Shown here one piece after another: positions 46,429 through 58,500 of a DNA stretch of 64,000 nt. The stretch lies in NCBI RefSeq assembly GCF_963678635.1, contig NC_087063.1, positions 22,634,701 through 22,698,700 on the forward strand. The letters run 5' to 3'. Each line of letters opens with the position of its first letter. Within the stretch, counting starts at the first letter, position 1. The position numbers and the translations under genes were made by a program. This stretch comes from Symsagittifera roscoffensis. Lineage: Eukaryota > Xenacoelomorpha > Acoela > Convolutidae. Under the pieces are notes generated by a model. That model was given only the letters and a program-made list of their open reading frames with translations. It did not search any database and was not told the origin of the DNA.

Positions 46429-49400
46429 TCAGTATCGGTTTCCTCGGAAGAACCCGCGACCTCTTTGCTGTCCAAATCCACCACCTCTTCCTCCTCTGCC
46501 GCCCCTTCCTGAAAAAAGTTCATCTTCATTTAGCAACATTGGACGATAAAACCTGATATCACAAATGCAATATTTTGCCTTGGGATAACAATATAATTTA
46601 CCCTGATAGGATCTCTTTAATCTCAATTTGGTGTTCCTGCTGACCGACGATAACTTTTTTATCTTAGCTTGATCGTTTGTATAATCGTTAATTTAGTAAA
46701 TTCGCATAATAGAAACAGAAGCCGTTTGAACCCAGAAAAAAATCATCGAGCCGAGTCCAGCTTATATCTAGTTCCCAATTACAAGACACTTGTTTTCGCA
46801 AGTGTAATTAACAAAACCTCAGATCATCAATCCCGTGTGCTCACCTTGTCCATACAGCTGTCGTGGCAACTTAGCAGCGTTCACGCCATTAGAAGCCCCA
46901 ACATCCTTTCCACCCGCTGGCCCAGTGATAGGCGTGTGTCTCTTCTGAGCCTGTTTTGCCTCTGGTTCAGCTAGTGTGGCTGGCTGGGCTGTTTTGAAGG
47001 AGAGAGTAACTTGGGCAGTATGATGAGGGGGAATTCTAAAGAGGTCTTTGATTATGGCGCTAATGTTACTGCACGCCAACAACATTTCTTTTTTAGCTGC
47101 CAACTGAAACAAAAATGGATAAAATTTAAGGCCAAAAATGCAACTCCTCTTGTTTTGGACTATCGTTTCTAGACATATCGTTAGATAATTTAGAGTTTCT
47201 GCTAACTGCTCATTCAATACTTTGATGTTGAAACTGTAACGCAAAATATTTATGCCTGGCGAATTATCTCACACTAAAAAACGTTTCACAATGAATTGAG
47301 ACAAGCTAATCGGTCGTATTAATTCCGCACGACTCAATTTTCACACTTGTTTGATCTTCTCCGAAATTTAGGGTTTTTCAATATTTTCTTTACCAAAAAC
47401 GATAAACGATTCGACAGCGATTACGGGGCAATCGGAAAACTCAGTGCTTTGACCTTATATACAGCAGTCTTGTTTCGCTATATTAAAGTATTACAGATTT
47501 TAAGGAGCATTATAGTTCAAAAAAGCAATGAACTGATTAAAAAAAAAGACAAAATTTCTTTCAAAATTGCTTTCAAAGTCTGGTTCGTCGTCACACTCAA
47601 CACTACAAAAAAATGGTCCAAGTTTTGATGCATTAATGGTCGATTTGGCTTCATTTTTTTGTAACCTCGTCTGAATCTGGATCCAGTTTCAACTTCAGAG
47701 CCTCATTGAGCTTCTTAGTTTGTGCTTGCACTCCCAGGGCGAAATATTGCAGCCTCTTTCTGAAGTCAGCCATCCTAGCCTGTGCCTCTGGGTCGGTGAA
47801 GAACTCCTTGTGAGAAGCAGATAGCAGATGAAACGAGTAGATTGCGCATTCGACCGCACACAGGTCCACTTTCGAGAAGTCGCTGAAAGCGTCATCGCCA
47901 CTTCCCAGAGTTTCGGGAGGTGTTGGCATCAGGTCCTAAACAATCCGCCTTAAAGTTGAACAACGCTTAACTTCAATCGGCAGCCAGTCTTCTATAAATC
48001 TTTAATATTTCCTTCGAACAAGTACTTGGCAGTTGTAAAAACTGCTTGAGAAAAAAGATCCTTCATAAAATTTAACCTGATATGGTTATATCGTCGTTCC
48101 AGTTATTTTCATTAGAGAAAAAAATTTCAGTCTCAAGTGAAAAACTAGTTAAGAATACCAATGAATCGAGAAAAGGAACCGTGATACAATGTTTTGATAG
48201 AACAAACTAACCAGCAAGACCTGGAACAGGTACTGAATAGTGACTAGAGATACTTGATCGGTTCCCGAATGGGTACTCAATTCAGCTAGCAACTTTAGCA
48301 TATGTGATTTTGATGGCAGACCCTTCGGTGTGTCGTCTGATTGGGCGTATTTCTTCATGGCAGCTGGAAGAACTTTTTCGCACATGCAAATAGCGAATTT
48401 CTGAGAGCTAACGTTTTTGCTGAAGAAAGGAACTCCTTGCTCGCAGCACATGTAGAAAGACATTATTGCTTTGTTAGCTTCGAAAGCTTTCGCATCCGAG
48501 TTAATTCCTGCCTTGGTTTCGATAACCTCGATCAGTTGCTGACGAACAGTTAGCAGCTTCATTGATTTCAAAACAGACAGGATTCCAAGAAGGCCAGCAA
48601 AGGTGCATGCATCAGCTTTTGCCATTAGCTAAAAATTAATAATTAATTACTTTACCTTCAAAACTTTTTTAAATATATGTTATTCAAAATCTTACTCCTT
48701 TGACAGTTGTAACGATATATTTTTCGGTTTCTGCGCTCAACTCTTTTTCAGTAAGGGTTGCAAGCTTAGTCGAAACGAATTTGCATGTCTTCTCGCGGAC
48801 TGAAGAATCATCGCTATCAGAGGGGTTCGCAAGTTGTTGAAAAACGCCCATAAGACATTCTAAGCAAAATAAACAGGACTGGTTTATAGAGAAGCAATGG
48901 CTCCGAGTTTAACTCGATTACAACTAACCTTTAGGATTAGCTTTCAAAAGCTGGAAGAGTGAACCTTGAACCACTACTAATTCTACATTGTCATCTGTAG
49001 TAAGCAGTTGACCCAAGATATCCGCAATTTTTGAGACATTATTTGGATTGTCCTTGCAGAAATTTGGGAGCTCTTTGATTGCATACCGCCTGATCTAAAT
49101 GCGCAAAAATATTTTAAAAAACAACTCAAGCAGATTTGTAAAACATGCGTAATAAACAAAATATCTTACCGATTGATCGTCATCTTCGCAGAGATCAAGC
49201 TGAGCATCAATTGCTTCGCTTTCCAACGCTGGAAACTTCTTGTAGAATCTTACAATGAACTGACAAGCTAGCTGTTTCACCTTCGTGTCACCTTTAACCG
49301 CAGCCAAGATTTCTTTGAACGCCGTCTGAAGCTGGAAAATAAAGATAAGTATTTAAACATTCTTGCTCGAAGCATAAAGTATGAGTAGCAATTACCTCGG

Positions 49401-49467
49401 CTTCAGATCCTTTGTTTTTGCTCAAGACTTCATAATTGGCGTACAGTTTTTCCACTGAGGCGACCAT
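46429..49467 (-). CDS. API5: Apoptosis inhibitor 5 (API5/AAC-11), eight exons
   Basis: Exons with GT/AG borders and matching phases are 49467-49396, 49331-49170, 49094-48929, 48859-48696, 48628-48212, 47935-47666, 47103-46845 and 46508-46429. The total is 1,590 nt, encoding 529 residues, against about 524 in human. Family landmarks in order are EKLYANYEVL, AQLDLCEDDDQSIRRYAIKELP, LAQL-type HEAT/ARM helices, GVPFFSKNVSSQKF, LLAELSTHSG, RLQYFALGVQ, IIKDLFRIPP and a C-terminal RGG/GRG tail. API5 is a nuclear HEAT/ARM-repeat scaffold known to suppress apoptosis and bind partners such as Acinus and FGF2. Introns are 34-131 bp, except intron 5 (276 bp) and intron 6 (562 bp). The start is the first in-frame ATG, matching the usual N-terminus. 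No breaks were seen. Confidence 0.95.
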
Positions 49468-52450
49468 TGTTGATTCTGAAATTTGAATTCTTGGCTATTT
49501 GCTTAGATAGTTAAAACAGCATGCCTTTTCCATTATAGCTCTCCAGCAAAATAAAGCCCCACATTCACGTCAAATCACAGAGAAAGGAAACATAAGCATT
49601 TTAATTGCGAGATGAGATTTTTCATTGAGGTGAAGCTGAGCTTCGCACCACTTGAGATACAACTTTTTTTAAAAACATTTTTTTAAACAATTAATCAGAA
49701 GGTCGAAATTATCATAGTAACAGAGGTTACAGTCAGGAGTCCCTTCATCCTTATATCCAGTCAAAATCCTCTTCTAGATATGGAAGAGTAAAGCATAATG
49801 TGGATAGAAGTAAAGATACTCAGATGGTTGGAATCAAGCCAACCAGATTGAGAAAACTAACAGTTGCACAAAATAAACCGGAGTTGAAAGTGACTCAAAA
49901 AGACTGACCTGATATGAGGTTACGGGTCTATCATATCATTATATAAAGCTGCGCTTTCGTTCCCTTGGCTCCATAAATAAAAAAAACTCTTCGAAATTAG
50001 TTTTATCATTAATATTGCCGAGTACACAGGCAGCAATCCAACCTGTATTGCGAGGAAGATTATCTACTGAAGAAAACTACCTGCCCTGGATTCCTCGGTA
50101 CAGGTGCACAAGTTCTTACAAAGCTTATTCAGAAAAATCTCAGTGCTAGGGCCGGCGGCACTCTGAACTTCAAAAGCTATTGGTTGAAAAATTTATCCAT
50201 CCTTAGTTAAATCTCTATAATGGTGAAATTTTCAATCTTCCGCCTCGGCCGCTGCCGTTACGGGGTGTAACATTCGCCCAAATACTACACAGCGACGGAG
50301 CGTAGAAAAAGTACCTATTAACGACTGGCAGGCATCAGTTACCTTAATCCTACTCGTTTTTCACCGTCTCGACCTTGCCAGTTGATTTTCTGGTCTGTTT
50401 AGCTCTAAGTAAAAAGTTACTATTTTTAGGCCATCAGTCAAACGACTTTTGATCAGCTTTCGTTTACATGCGAACGCAACCACATAGCTGAGTCTCGGAT
50501 CCTCAGACTACGTGATTGCCATTAAAAACACGGCTCGAACAACCTATTTTAACATGTTTTTGTGTGACGGTTCTATATTAAATCCATTGGAGATGGATTG
50601 ACCCTTTCCTCTTTCTAGCTACTCATATTCTAAAATATCAAATTATACCGGTGTTAATTCAGACTTCTACGACATCCAAGTAGCTACAAAGTTAGTTTTA
50701 TATAGTCCCTTCACATAAAACATCTCTGGGGGACCAAGCCTCCGCTCCCGTAATCTTCCTGAGATAACGTTCTTATCTCTTCCAATTTGTGGCACGGGAG
50801 GGTTCCGTGGAACATTCCTTCCCCACTGAAGCTTCCTTCTCCACCAACTTCCGCTGCTAAGAGTCTTATCGTGTGTTGTTGCCACGATAAGAGCCTCGTG
50901 TTTTTCGTCTCTTGTGCGACCGTTTTCCACAATATTTGTCGTTGTTCTGTTTTTTCGTCGTTTTTCGTCAAAATGGCCGTCTTTTTTGTATTTCTGAGAA
51001 ATATCCACAATTCAATCGAAACTTTAAAAATAAGAATTCTGGAATATTCCTACCCTCCTTCGCAATACTTTTTCGTTAATAAGGCCTTTATTCGTTTTTT
51101 TCTCGTGTAGCCGGAAGGTTGCGCTGTGCCTATCTGGCAGAATGGCACATACTATGTAACATTCGTCTATGTTACATATCCAAAAACACTATGTAACATT
51201 CGTCTACTACAGTCACACATGAGGCTTAAGAAAAATAGGCCCTATAACCACTGGCTCAAGGGTCAGGGACACTATCTCTTGTGTTTTCCCACCTCAAGAA
51301 CGGTCGGAGCCAGTTCGGTTCGCTTGTGACATGAGACTACGACCCGTTACAGCTTAAAGGCTACTACTAAAATATCCCCCCACTCTAGAATTAAGAACGT
51401 CCCCATACTTAGGTCTCTAGATACCCAAAATACATGAACGCCGTTAAAAACCGGGTTGGAACAATCCGTTAGGTTACTTTTTATTAGACAGTGTAACTTT
51501 GATCCATTTCAGATGGATCAACCTAAAACTCGCCTTACCTCAACATAACAATCACAAAACACACTCTAGAAATTAAATTCGTACTCACATATCAGCGCTC
51601 TCAAGAGTTGGGAAAATAATCCAGCCAGTAACTAACTCAAGAAATAAATAACTAAAAGAAGTTCAATGTTTTATAGTTTGGACAACAAGGATAAGTTTAT
51701 GCTCTAGAATTTGAGTTCTCTTGGACCGTTGGGACACTCTAGTTGTCCGCCTTTCCGCCGAAGGTTCACTCTGGTCCAGCTTTAATAATCGCTCTCTCGG
51801 GGATACTCTGTCTTCTATTTTAAGTAGGACAGCTCTACTCTCGTTCACTATGATGGAAATTGCGAATAGCAATTTCCCACTCGTTTTTATCTGACTACTT
51901 TCCCGCAATTGTTCTAAAATTGTTCTGATTTCTTTTTCTGATTTTCAGTTATCGCGAGAAAATCGTGCATGACATGTTCCATTCGAAATTTTGAAAGATT
52001 AAATTTCACTTCAAAATCAAGTATTTTCTGCTCTTCTCAAGGTCAAACTTCCAAATATGACCGACTGGCACATACTCCCCGGACTCGAGATCGATGTCCT
52101 CATCGCGCGCTGTCTTCTGCCAGTGAGTCCCAGAAAAACCGAGTGTTGCTCAAGATACAGTGCCAGTGGTCATTTACAGAAGTTTGCAGCAGATTTAAGA
52201 TTATCTACACCCCAAAATTCACGACCATTTAAAATTTTCACACTATTGCTAAACAGCAATCAAAATCTGCATTTACCTGCACCTTTGAGTTTTCGCTTTT
52301 CAAGCCAATCATTTAAAAATCTCTTTTGTCCTATTCAATCAGGAAATTGTCATGCAGCATTTTGATTTATATAATAGATATAGTATATTAGTAACAATAT
52401 TTGCTTTGTTAAAATTTCTTTTTCGTGAATCCAAGTTTCACTCGGATTCA
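49468..52450. other. Non-coding stretch, including the undefined 3' LTR of gypsy element 2
   Basis: The right part (from about 52456 leftwards) should be the 3' LTR of element 2. It contains a minus-strand TATA-like region at about 52365-52390 (CTATTATATAAATC). Its far end cannot be fixed without the 5' LTR. The stretch also has two similar-looking blocks at about 50520-50610 and 51435-51525 (AAAAACACGGCTCGAACAAC, AAAAACCGGGTTGGAACAAT; GGAGATGGATTGACC, CAGATGGATCAACC), a related block near 34767, and a hairpin-tail fragment at 49625-49665. Confidence 0.45.
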
Positions 52451-52458
52451 CACTCAAG

Positions 52459-52473
52459 CCCCCTTTCCCTCTC
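52459..52473 (-). other. Polypurine tract of gypsy element 2
   Basis: The minus strand reads GAGAGGGAAAGGGGG, then CT and TGAGTGTGAATCC. A purine run directly before a TG-starting LTR is where plus-strand DNA synthesis is primed. It lies 29 bp after the stop of the 2,959-codon ORF, which places that ORF inside the element. Confidence 0.8.
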
Positions 52474-52502
52474 AAGACTCAAGATCCATCCGATTTGCCC
52501 AT

Positions 52503-55500
52503 TCATCTCGTACTCTTCGCCTTGGAGGTACTGCATCCTGAAGTGCTAGATGCGGCAAACTGTCTCAACAGTTCCTCTTCATCATCGGAACTAATCACAA
52601 TCTCCTCCCAAGCCTTCAGCTGTTCATAGGATCGCATCCATTCTCTCTGCTCCTGCAATCTCTTTGCTTGGTTGGGTAGTGCCTTCACCCTAGCTTCTCG
52701 GTTCAAGCAAAAGGAGTTGTGCAGGCTCAAGCTCACGTTCTTCGCCAGGTCTTCCTCTAGTATCGACTCCCTCGCTTTGGTATTGTCTCTAGACATCTTA
52801 CCCACTCTCTTCCATCCCGTCGTGATCGCATTACGATGGGTTAGCAGGGGTCTCTTGAAAGCTTCCGGCCCAATCTCGGCCTGGAACTGTCGATACTCCT
52901 TTTGATGTTTTCTCATGTGATCTTTCGTTGCCCTGTACAGCCAAGACGTCAGTGTCGCCCGAAACCATGGAAAGTACCTCAAGCGACTCCATACGTGCCT
53001 GACTTCCGTCGGTATGGCGAATACTTTGCACGCAGTCTCAAACAACTCAAGTCTCCTGCTGTAGTCTATCGCGTATATTGACTCAGCCGTTGGCGTCGTC
53101 GCCTCCCGATATTTCGTTATATTCTCTTCTATCCATCTCAGAGCTAACATCGTACTCACTACTAAGAGCGTCACCTTCTGCCGGTGATCCGGTAGTCCGA
53201 TCGACCGAATCTCTTCCACATCCCACACCAGACAAAGGTTCTTGTGATCTGGATACCACACCGTTTGTGCCAAACAGTGGCATGGGCATTCCCCATGAGA
53301 GATCTCAATGCTCCTGAGATTACGCTCCCCTGAGGCTTCCAAGAGAGGCTCAAGCTCCATCATCTTCTCGTGCATCGTGTCGTTGTCTTCCAGGTTCGGA
53401 GTACTTCCCACAGGTTTACCGATCACGTTTTGTCTCTCGTGATCGCTCGTGTTTTCTCTTTCCAACTTCAGAAGATCTTCTCCCCAGATTTCGCTTAAGT
53501 CATCTCTCAATTCTTTTGGTACCGTCCCTTTGATTTTTCTCAACAACTTGTGCGAGTGATGCGATATCCGAGCCAACCTCACGCACTTGGGCACTGAGAA
53601 GGCCTTGTCCACCAGTATTCTCTGGCTGGACACTTCCACCATCGTCATGTGTAGCGGGTAGTGACTTCCGCACAAGTTGGCCATCATTGACCCTATCAGC
53701 GATTTCGCGTTCAATGGCAAGCCATAAGCTTCGCTCAAGGGAAATCCCATTTCCGCCTCAAGACCAACTTTCCAGCTCCGGATGTGTTTTTGAGTCACCT
53801 GCAACACCCCGGGCCATGATTCTACGCTCAACGCCGTCACTAAATGATGCTCAGACTCCAGTCTCTCCAGTGCCTGCAGACCACACATTCTCGAGAAGAA
53901 TCCGAGAGCTGTCGCTATATTCACCGTGGTTCTCGCGTAACATTCCGCTATTATTTGCACTTCACTTTTCTCCCTTTCTGTGATGTCTTCGAACCAAGTG
54001 ACCAGGTCTTCTTTTTGAAACGACAGTATCCTGACGCATGACCGTCCATCGCAGATGTGCTCTCCGTTCCCACACGTCGAATCCAGACAGCTACCCGGCT
54101 CCAATTTCTTTGCTGACCCGGGGTCGCTCGTCCTTTCGCTTGGCTCTTGCATCTGGGGTGTGATTAGCTTATGTAGCACACTCAACTTCGCCAGATCTTC
54201 ATCTTCCGTTGGGGCTAACCTCACTCGCTCGGTGGTTTCCTCGATTAGACTCGCATGGGGATGTGGACACCAGGAGGGTCTTAGTAGCTTCCATATCACT
54301 CCCAAGTTCGTGGTTAGCAAGCCATTTCCACCGCCCATGTTCACTTCAACTCTCTTGTTTGAGCGCGGTATGCTTATCACCTCTGGTGTTTTCTCAAGAA
54401 TCAGTCCCAGGCTCGGCCCCTCTTTCTCCACCGCGTCTATCTCCATTATCCTTTCTGTCCAAAACTTCAGTAGCTCCGCTACCTCATGGTTTCTGTGGGC
54501 TCCTCCAGCTTCCGAGTCTAAGAAGGGATTGTAGGCTATTCCCATCACTCCAGACACATATTGGTATTCCCCCTTCTCACTGAGTCTCGAGTACTGTTCT
54601 GACGAGGCCAGGTTACGGTGAACATCATGTTCTTCCTCGAACTTCTTATTAGAGAACCTCCGTACCTCGTCCAGCTTTCGATGGTTCTCTAAGGATAGTC
54701 TGGAACCATCTTCTTTCTCTATTCCTGTACTCTGATATACGTTCAAGATGATCGTTGAGACTCTTCTCTCCATGGTTTTACTTCCACTTGCTCTCTGGTG
54801 GCATGCCAGGATGGTGCTATCAGACATCATTGACATTGTCCATCTCAAGAAACATGTGGCATCTTTTCTCCTAGCCAGGCTCAAGCCTGAATTGTCCCTG
54901 GCCACGTGTTGCATCAGTGCCTGATACACCTCCATCTTCTTGCTTCCCAACTTCAGCCTGTCATACGAGGTCAATGTCTCCAACTCTATTCCCACCAGAC
55001 TCCAGGTGAACATTAATTGTCCCGCAGTTCTAACGAAGGGATTCGCCATTAGTGGCGGTGCTGATGAGGATGTTCTCATCGCCTCTTCAAAATGATCCTT
55101 CAACAAACTCTGCCAGGACCTCTTCAGATGACTTGCCATCTCTATCTTATTAACCTCGGCTTTTTGCTGGGTGGCCCAATTGCGTCGCCTGCGAGCTATT
55201 CCACTGTCCAACTTCTTCAAGCAGTCCTCCATTTCCTTCAATGTTTCGAGGGCCACCCACCACGTCCGGGAAGTGTTCCTCGTCTTGTTTCTCTCCAATG
55301 GATCACTCGTCACTTGTTCGCCCATGTCCTGATGTGCCTTCGAGATCCATTCTTTGCCGATCTCCACTTCCCCTACCTGTCCGTTCGTTGAACCTCTCTT
55401 CACGTTTACCTTCTGAGGCTTGAAGTCTTCTTCTGACGTCGAACTGGTGGGAACCTCTATTTCCTTTTCTACTTCAAGTGGTTTCCTGAGCTCCGAGCTG

Positions 55501-58500
55501 TTCTTGTATGCCGCCGTCTTGCATCGGGCCAAAACGATGGGCGCCGTCTCTCTCAAGTTTCCTTCCGAAACAGCATCCACTGAAGGACTACCCCATCCTT
55601 CCACTTCTCTCTTCCTCTTGCGAGTCTTCACATCTCTGCTCGAGGGTGTTGTGGCTATCATCATTGATTCTACCTCTCCATCCACTCCTTCCAACTCTTG
55701 CCTCCCCCCTGCTCGAGCCTTAAGGATATTAGTACTTTTAATCATATTACTAGTCCCAACCTTATCCCTTTTTATATCATCAACCATTTTATCCACAGTT
55801 TTTTGTTTCAGAGTAGAGCTGTCCTCACATTTCTCTTTTCTAGTCTTCGATCGTGCGTTCCTCAGCTCCACTAGCTTGTTCAGCAGCTCTTTTCTTGCTT
55901 TCTCATCCAGGCCCGTTCCTATCAGGAGCGGTTCCCCGAATCTCACTACTGCGTCCCACAGTTCCTTCTTGAACTTGTCCAGCGTCGTCTCGCTGCCCAC
56001 TTCTCGATTGAATTCCTCCAGGAACTCCTGCCAAGCGTCATCCTCGAGAGATCCCAAGAATATGTCCCTATTCCCTTCGAACGTGTTCTTCTCCCTTTCC
56101 TCCGAGCTCAAGAGTAACATCCCCATATTGAAGGTCTCACCTGCCAATGGCAACTCTAGGTTCTTCCGTGGAGACGGAATCAGGGGTGGTGTGGCAGTAT
56201 CTGCCCAATTCTCCTCGCTCAAATCTTTCAACAGCTCTTGAGTGGTGAGCTCCTCCCCTGATGGCCCTGGTTCAGGCGTATTCCCCACTTCCATGTCTTC
56301 ACCAGCTTCACTGAGAGTTTCATCCATACTCTCTTCTTCTGACTCATGTCTCCTTCTCTCGAGAATTTTCTTAAATCGGTCCTCGACGGGTCCGCTCCTC
56401 TTGTCTCCAGGTGTGTCCACGGACAGTGGTGATGGTGTCGCGGGATCCAGCTTTTTGTATTCCGTCAGTGCTACGTGCAGTTGACCTGCTGCATCTAGTT
56501 CTGTCCCTTCCTGTCTTATTTCCACCTGTTCCAAGCCATAGGGCGCCTTATATTTTCTCGTGGCAAATTTCATGTCGTCCACCAGTGCGACGTGTCCCTC
56601 CATCACGATCATCCTGCCATCATCCCATATGGGTAGCATATTCTCAAGTCCTTCCTTCTCAAGAGTCCTCAAGACTTTCCGCACCTCATATCCAGGGGGC
56701 TGCGAACCTCTACTCTTTTTCGCTTGCGTCGTCCACGAATTTACCTTCATCTCGCTGGTATGGAAGTAGACCGCCGCCGTGTAGCCAATGAACAGGGGGT
56801 CCCAGCCATCAGTGAAATCCTTCTGCATTTCCTCCGCCCTCATCCTCGCCATTATGGAGGGAACTACCAAGGGACTATTCATTCCTAAGGTCATCCTCCT
56901 GACTATTGGGAACTCAGGCATGGTTGCCGGGAGGATTTCTTTCTCCATTATGGTCTCCAGCTCCCTCTTCACCAGTGCGAAGCACTCCTTCCAAGCAGGA
57001 ATTCTCAAGATTTCTCGTCCGTCCGCCGTCAATGGGTTCAAGTTCCAGAATTTGGGATACATTTCAATAGGGCCCTCTCGCTTGCCTCCCATTCTGCATT
57101 GCATTTGTCCCCTGAAATTGCACACCATCATCTCAGCATCTTTCACTTTTCCGAAGAGTACCGTGTTGCTCATACGCGCCCTGAGCACTTCCTGCTGACA
57201 CCAATTCAGCGCTGCACCATCCAGTACGCTGATGAGACTCAAGTGCGTCACCGAGTGACGATACGTTATCACCAGGGGATCTGGAAACGCGTACGTCACT
57301 GCTGGACCATAGATGCAGGTCACCACCTCCTCCAGACCTCGGATTATCCCCATTGGGTCCGACCTCATTGCCAGACACAGGTCCGTCAACAGAGGCATCC
57401 CTCTGTTCGCCTTCTCCCATTCTTCTCTCGAGGTTGGGTTCTCATCTTCACCCGTCATGTATCGATTCTGCATCATGAGGTATTGCACCAGTAGTGTCTT
57501 CAACCCTGCGGCGCACTTGTAGGAGCTGGTTTCAATGCTCGTGTGGACTCTCCCCATAGACAGAGGTTCTCCATATTCCATTAACCGATGAAACGACACC
57601 AATTCCCCATGGGTCAAGAGCACTAGTGCCAGGTACCCATCAACTCGAAGTGTCTCCACTCCCCGACTAAACATATATGCTGGACCCATATTGAACAAGT
57701 ATCTGGGGTAGACCAAATACAGGGCCAAGAGCAGGCTGATGGGCATGCCCAGTATCTCCTGCACGAAGGCTCCGAAGATAGTCGCCGTGGTGCCGAACAC
57801 TCCTGCCAAGAATTCTCTCTCCCAGCAAGGACTCAAGAACTTGAGAATCTCGTAATCTCTCCTAGTCTTCAATTCGCCGTTGGCGTGCTCTCTCCAAAAT
57901 CCTCCAATCGTCACTTCATTGGCGGCCGAGACAAATCTAACCACCGTCATGTCTCTCCTTTCAGCTAGCTCCAGTTGCTTCTCTAGAAAACTCCAGATTT
58001 GTTTCACGAGGAGTGGTGCTTCCTCCCTCGTTTTATTCGTGGCGTTCTCCAGCCTTGGTGTCAGGAATGGCCACCAGCCATTCTCTTGGGTCAAGCGATA
58101 TTTCATCGATTCTAACTGTTTCTCCGTCTCGACCACATTTCTTCTCTCGTTGCTGGGACCTCTAGTCCTGCTGGTGGAATTTGCGACTTTCACATCCATA
58201 CTCCGGAACCACAGGCTGGCCGTCAACTGGTTTATCGCCGGGTGGTCGTCCCCGATGACTGGGCTGAACTTGAGTTGTCTAGCAAAGTTCGATATCTCTA
58301 GCAAGAGTACCTCATCCAATACAATCAAGACATCGGCTAGTCCGTAAAAGCCCCTCAGCGCATGAGATATGTCAGCCCATGCCGCTGGTAATTCTGATCT
58401 GTAAAGTCTCAAGTTTACTGGCTCCAGCTCTCGATTGGGGGCTGCCATCAGAATCCGCCATTCACTCCCTTCCGCTATCAAGATTAAGACCGCATACACG

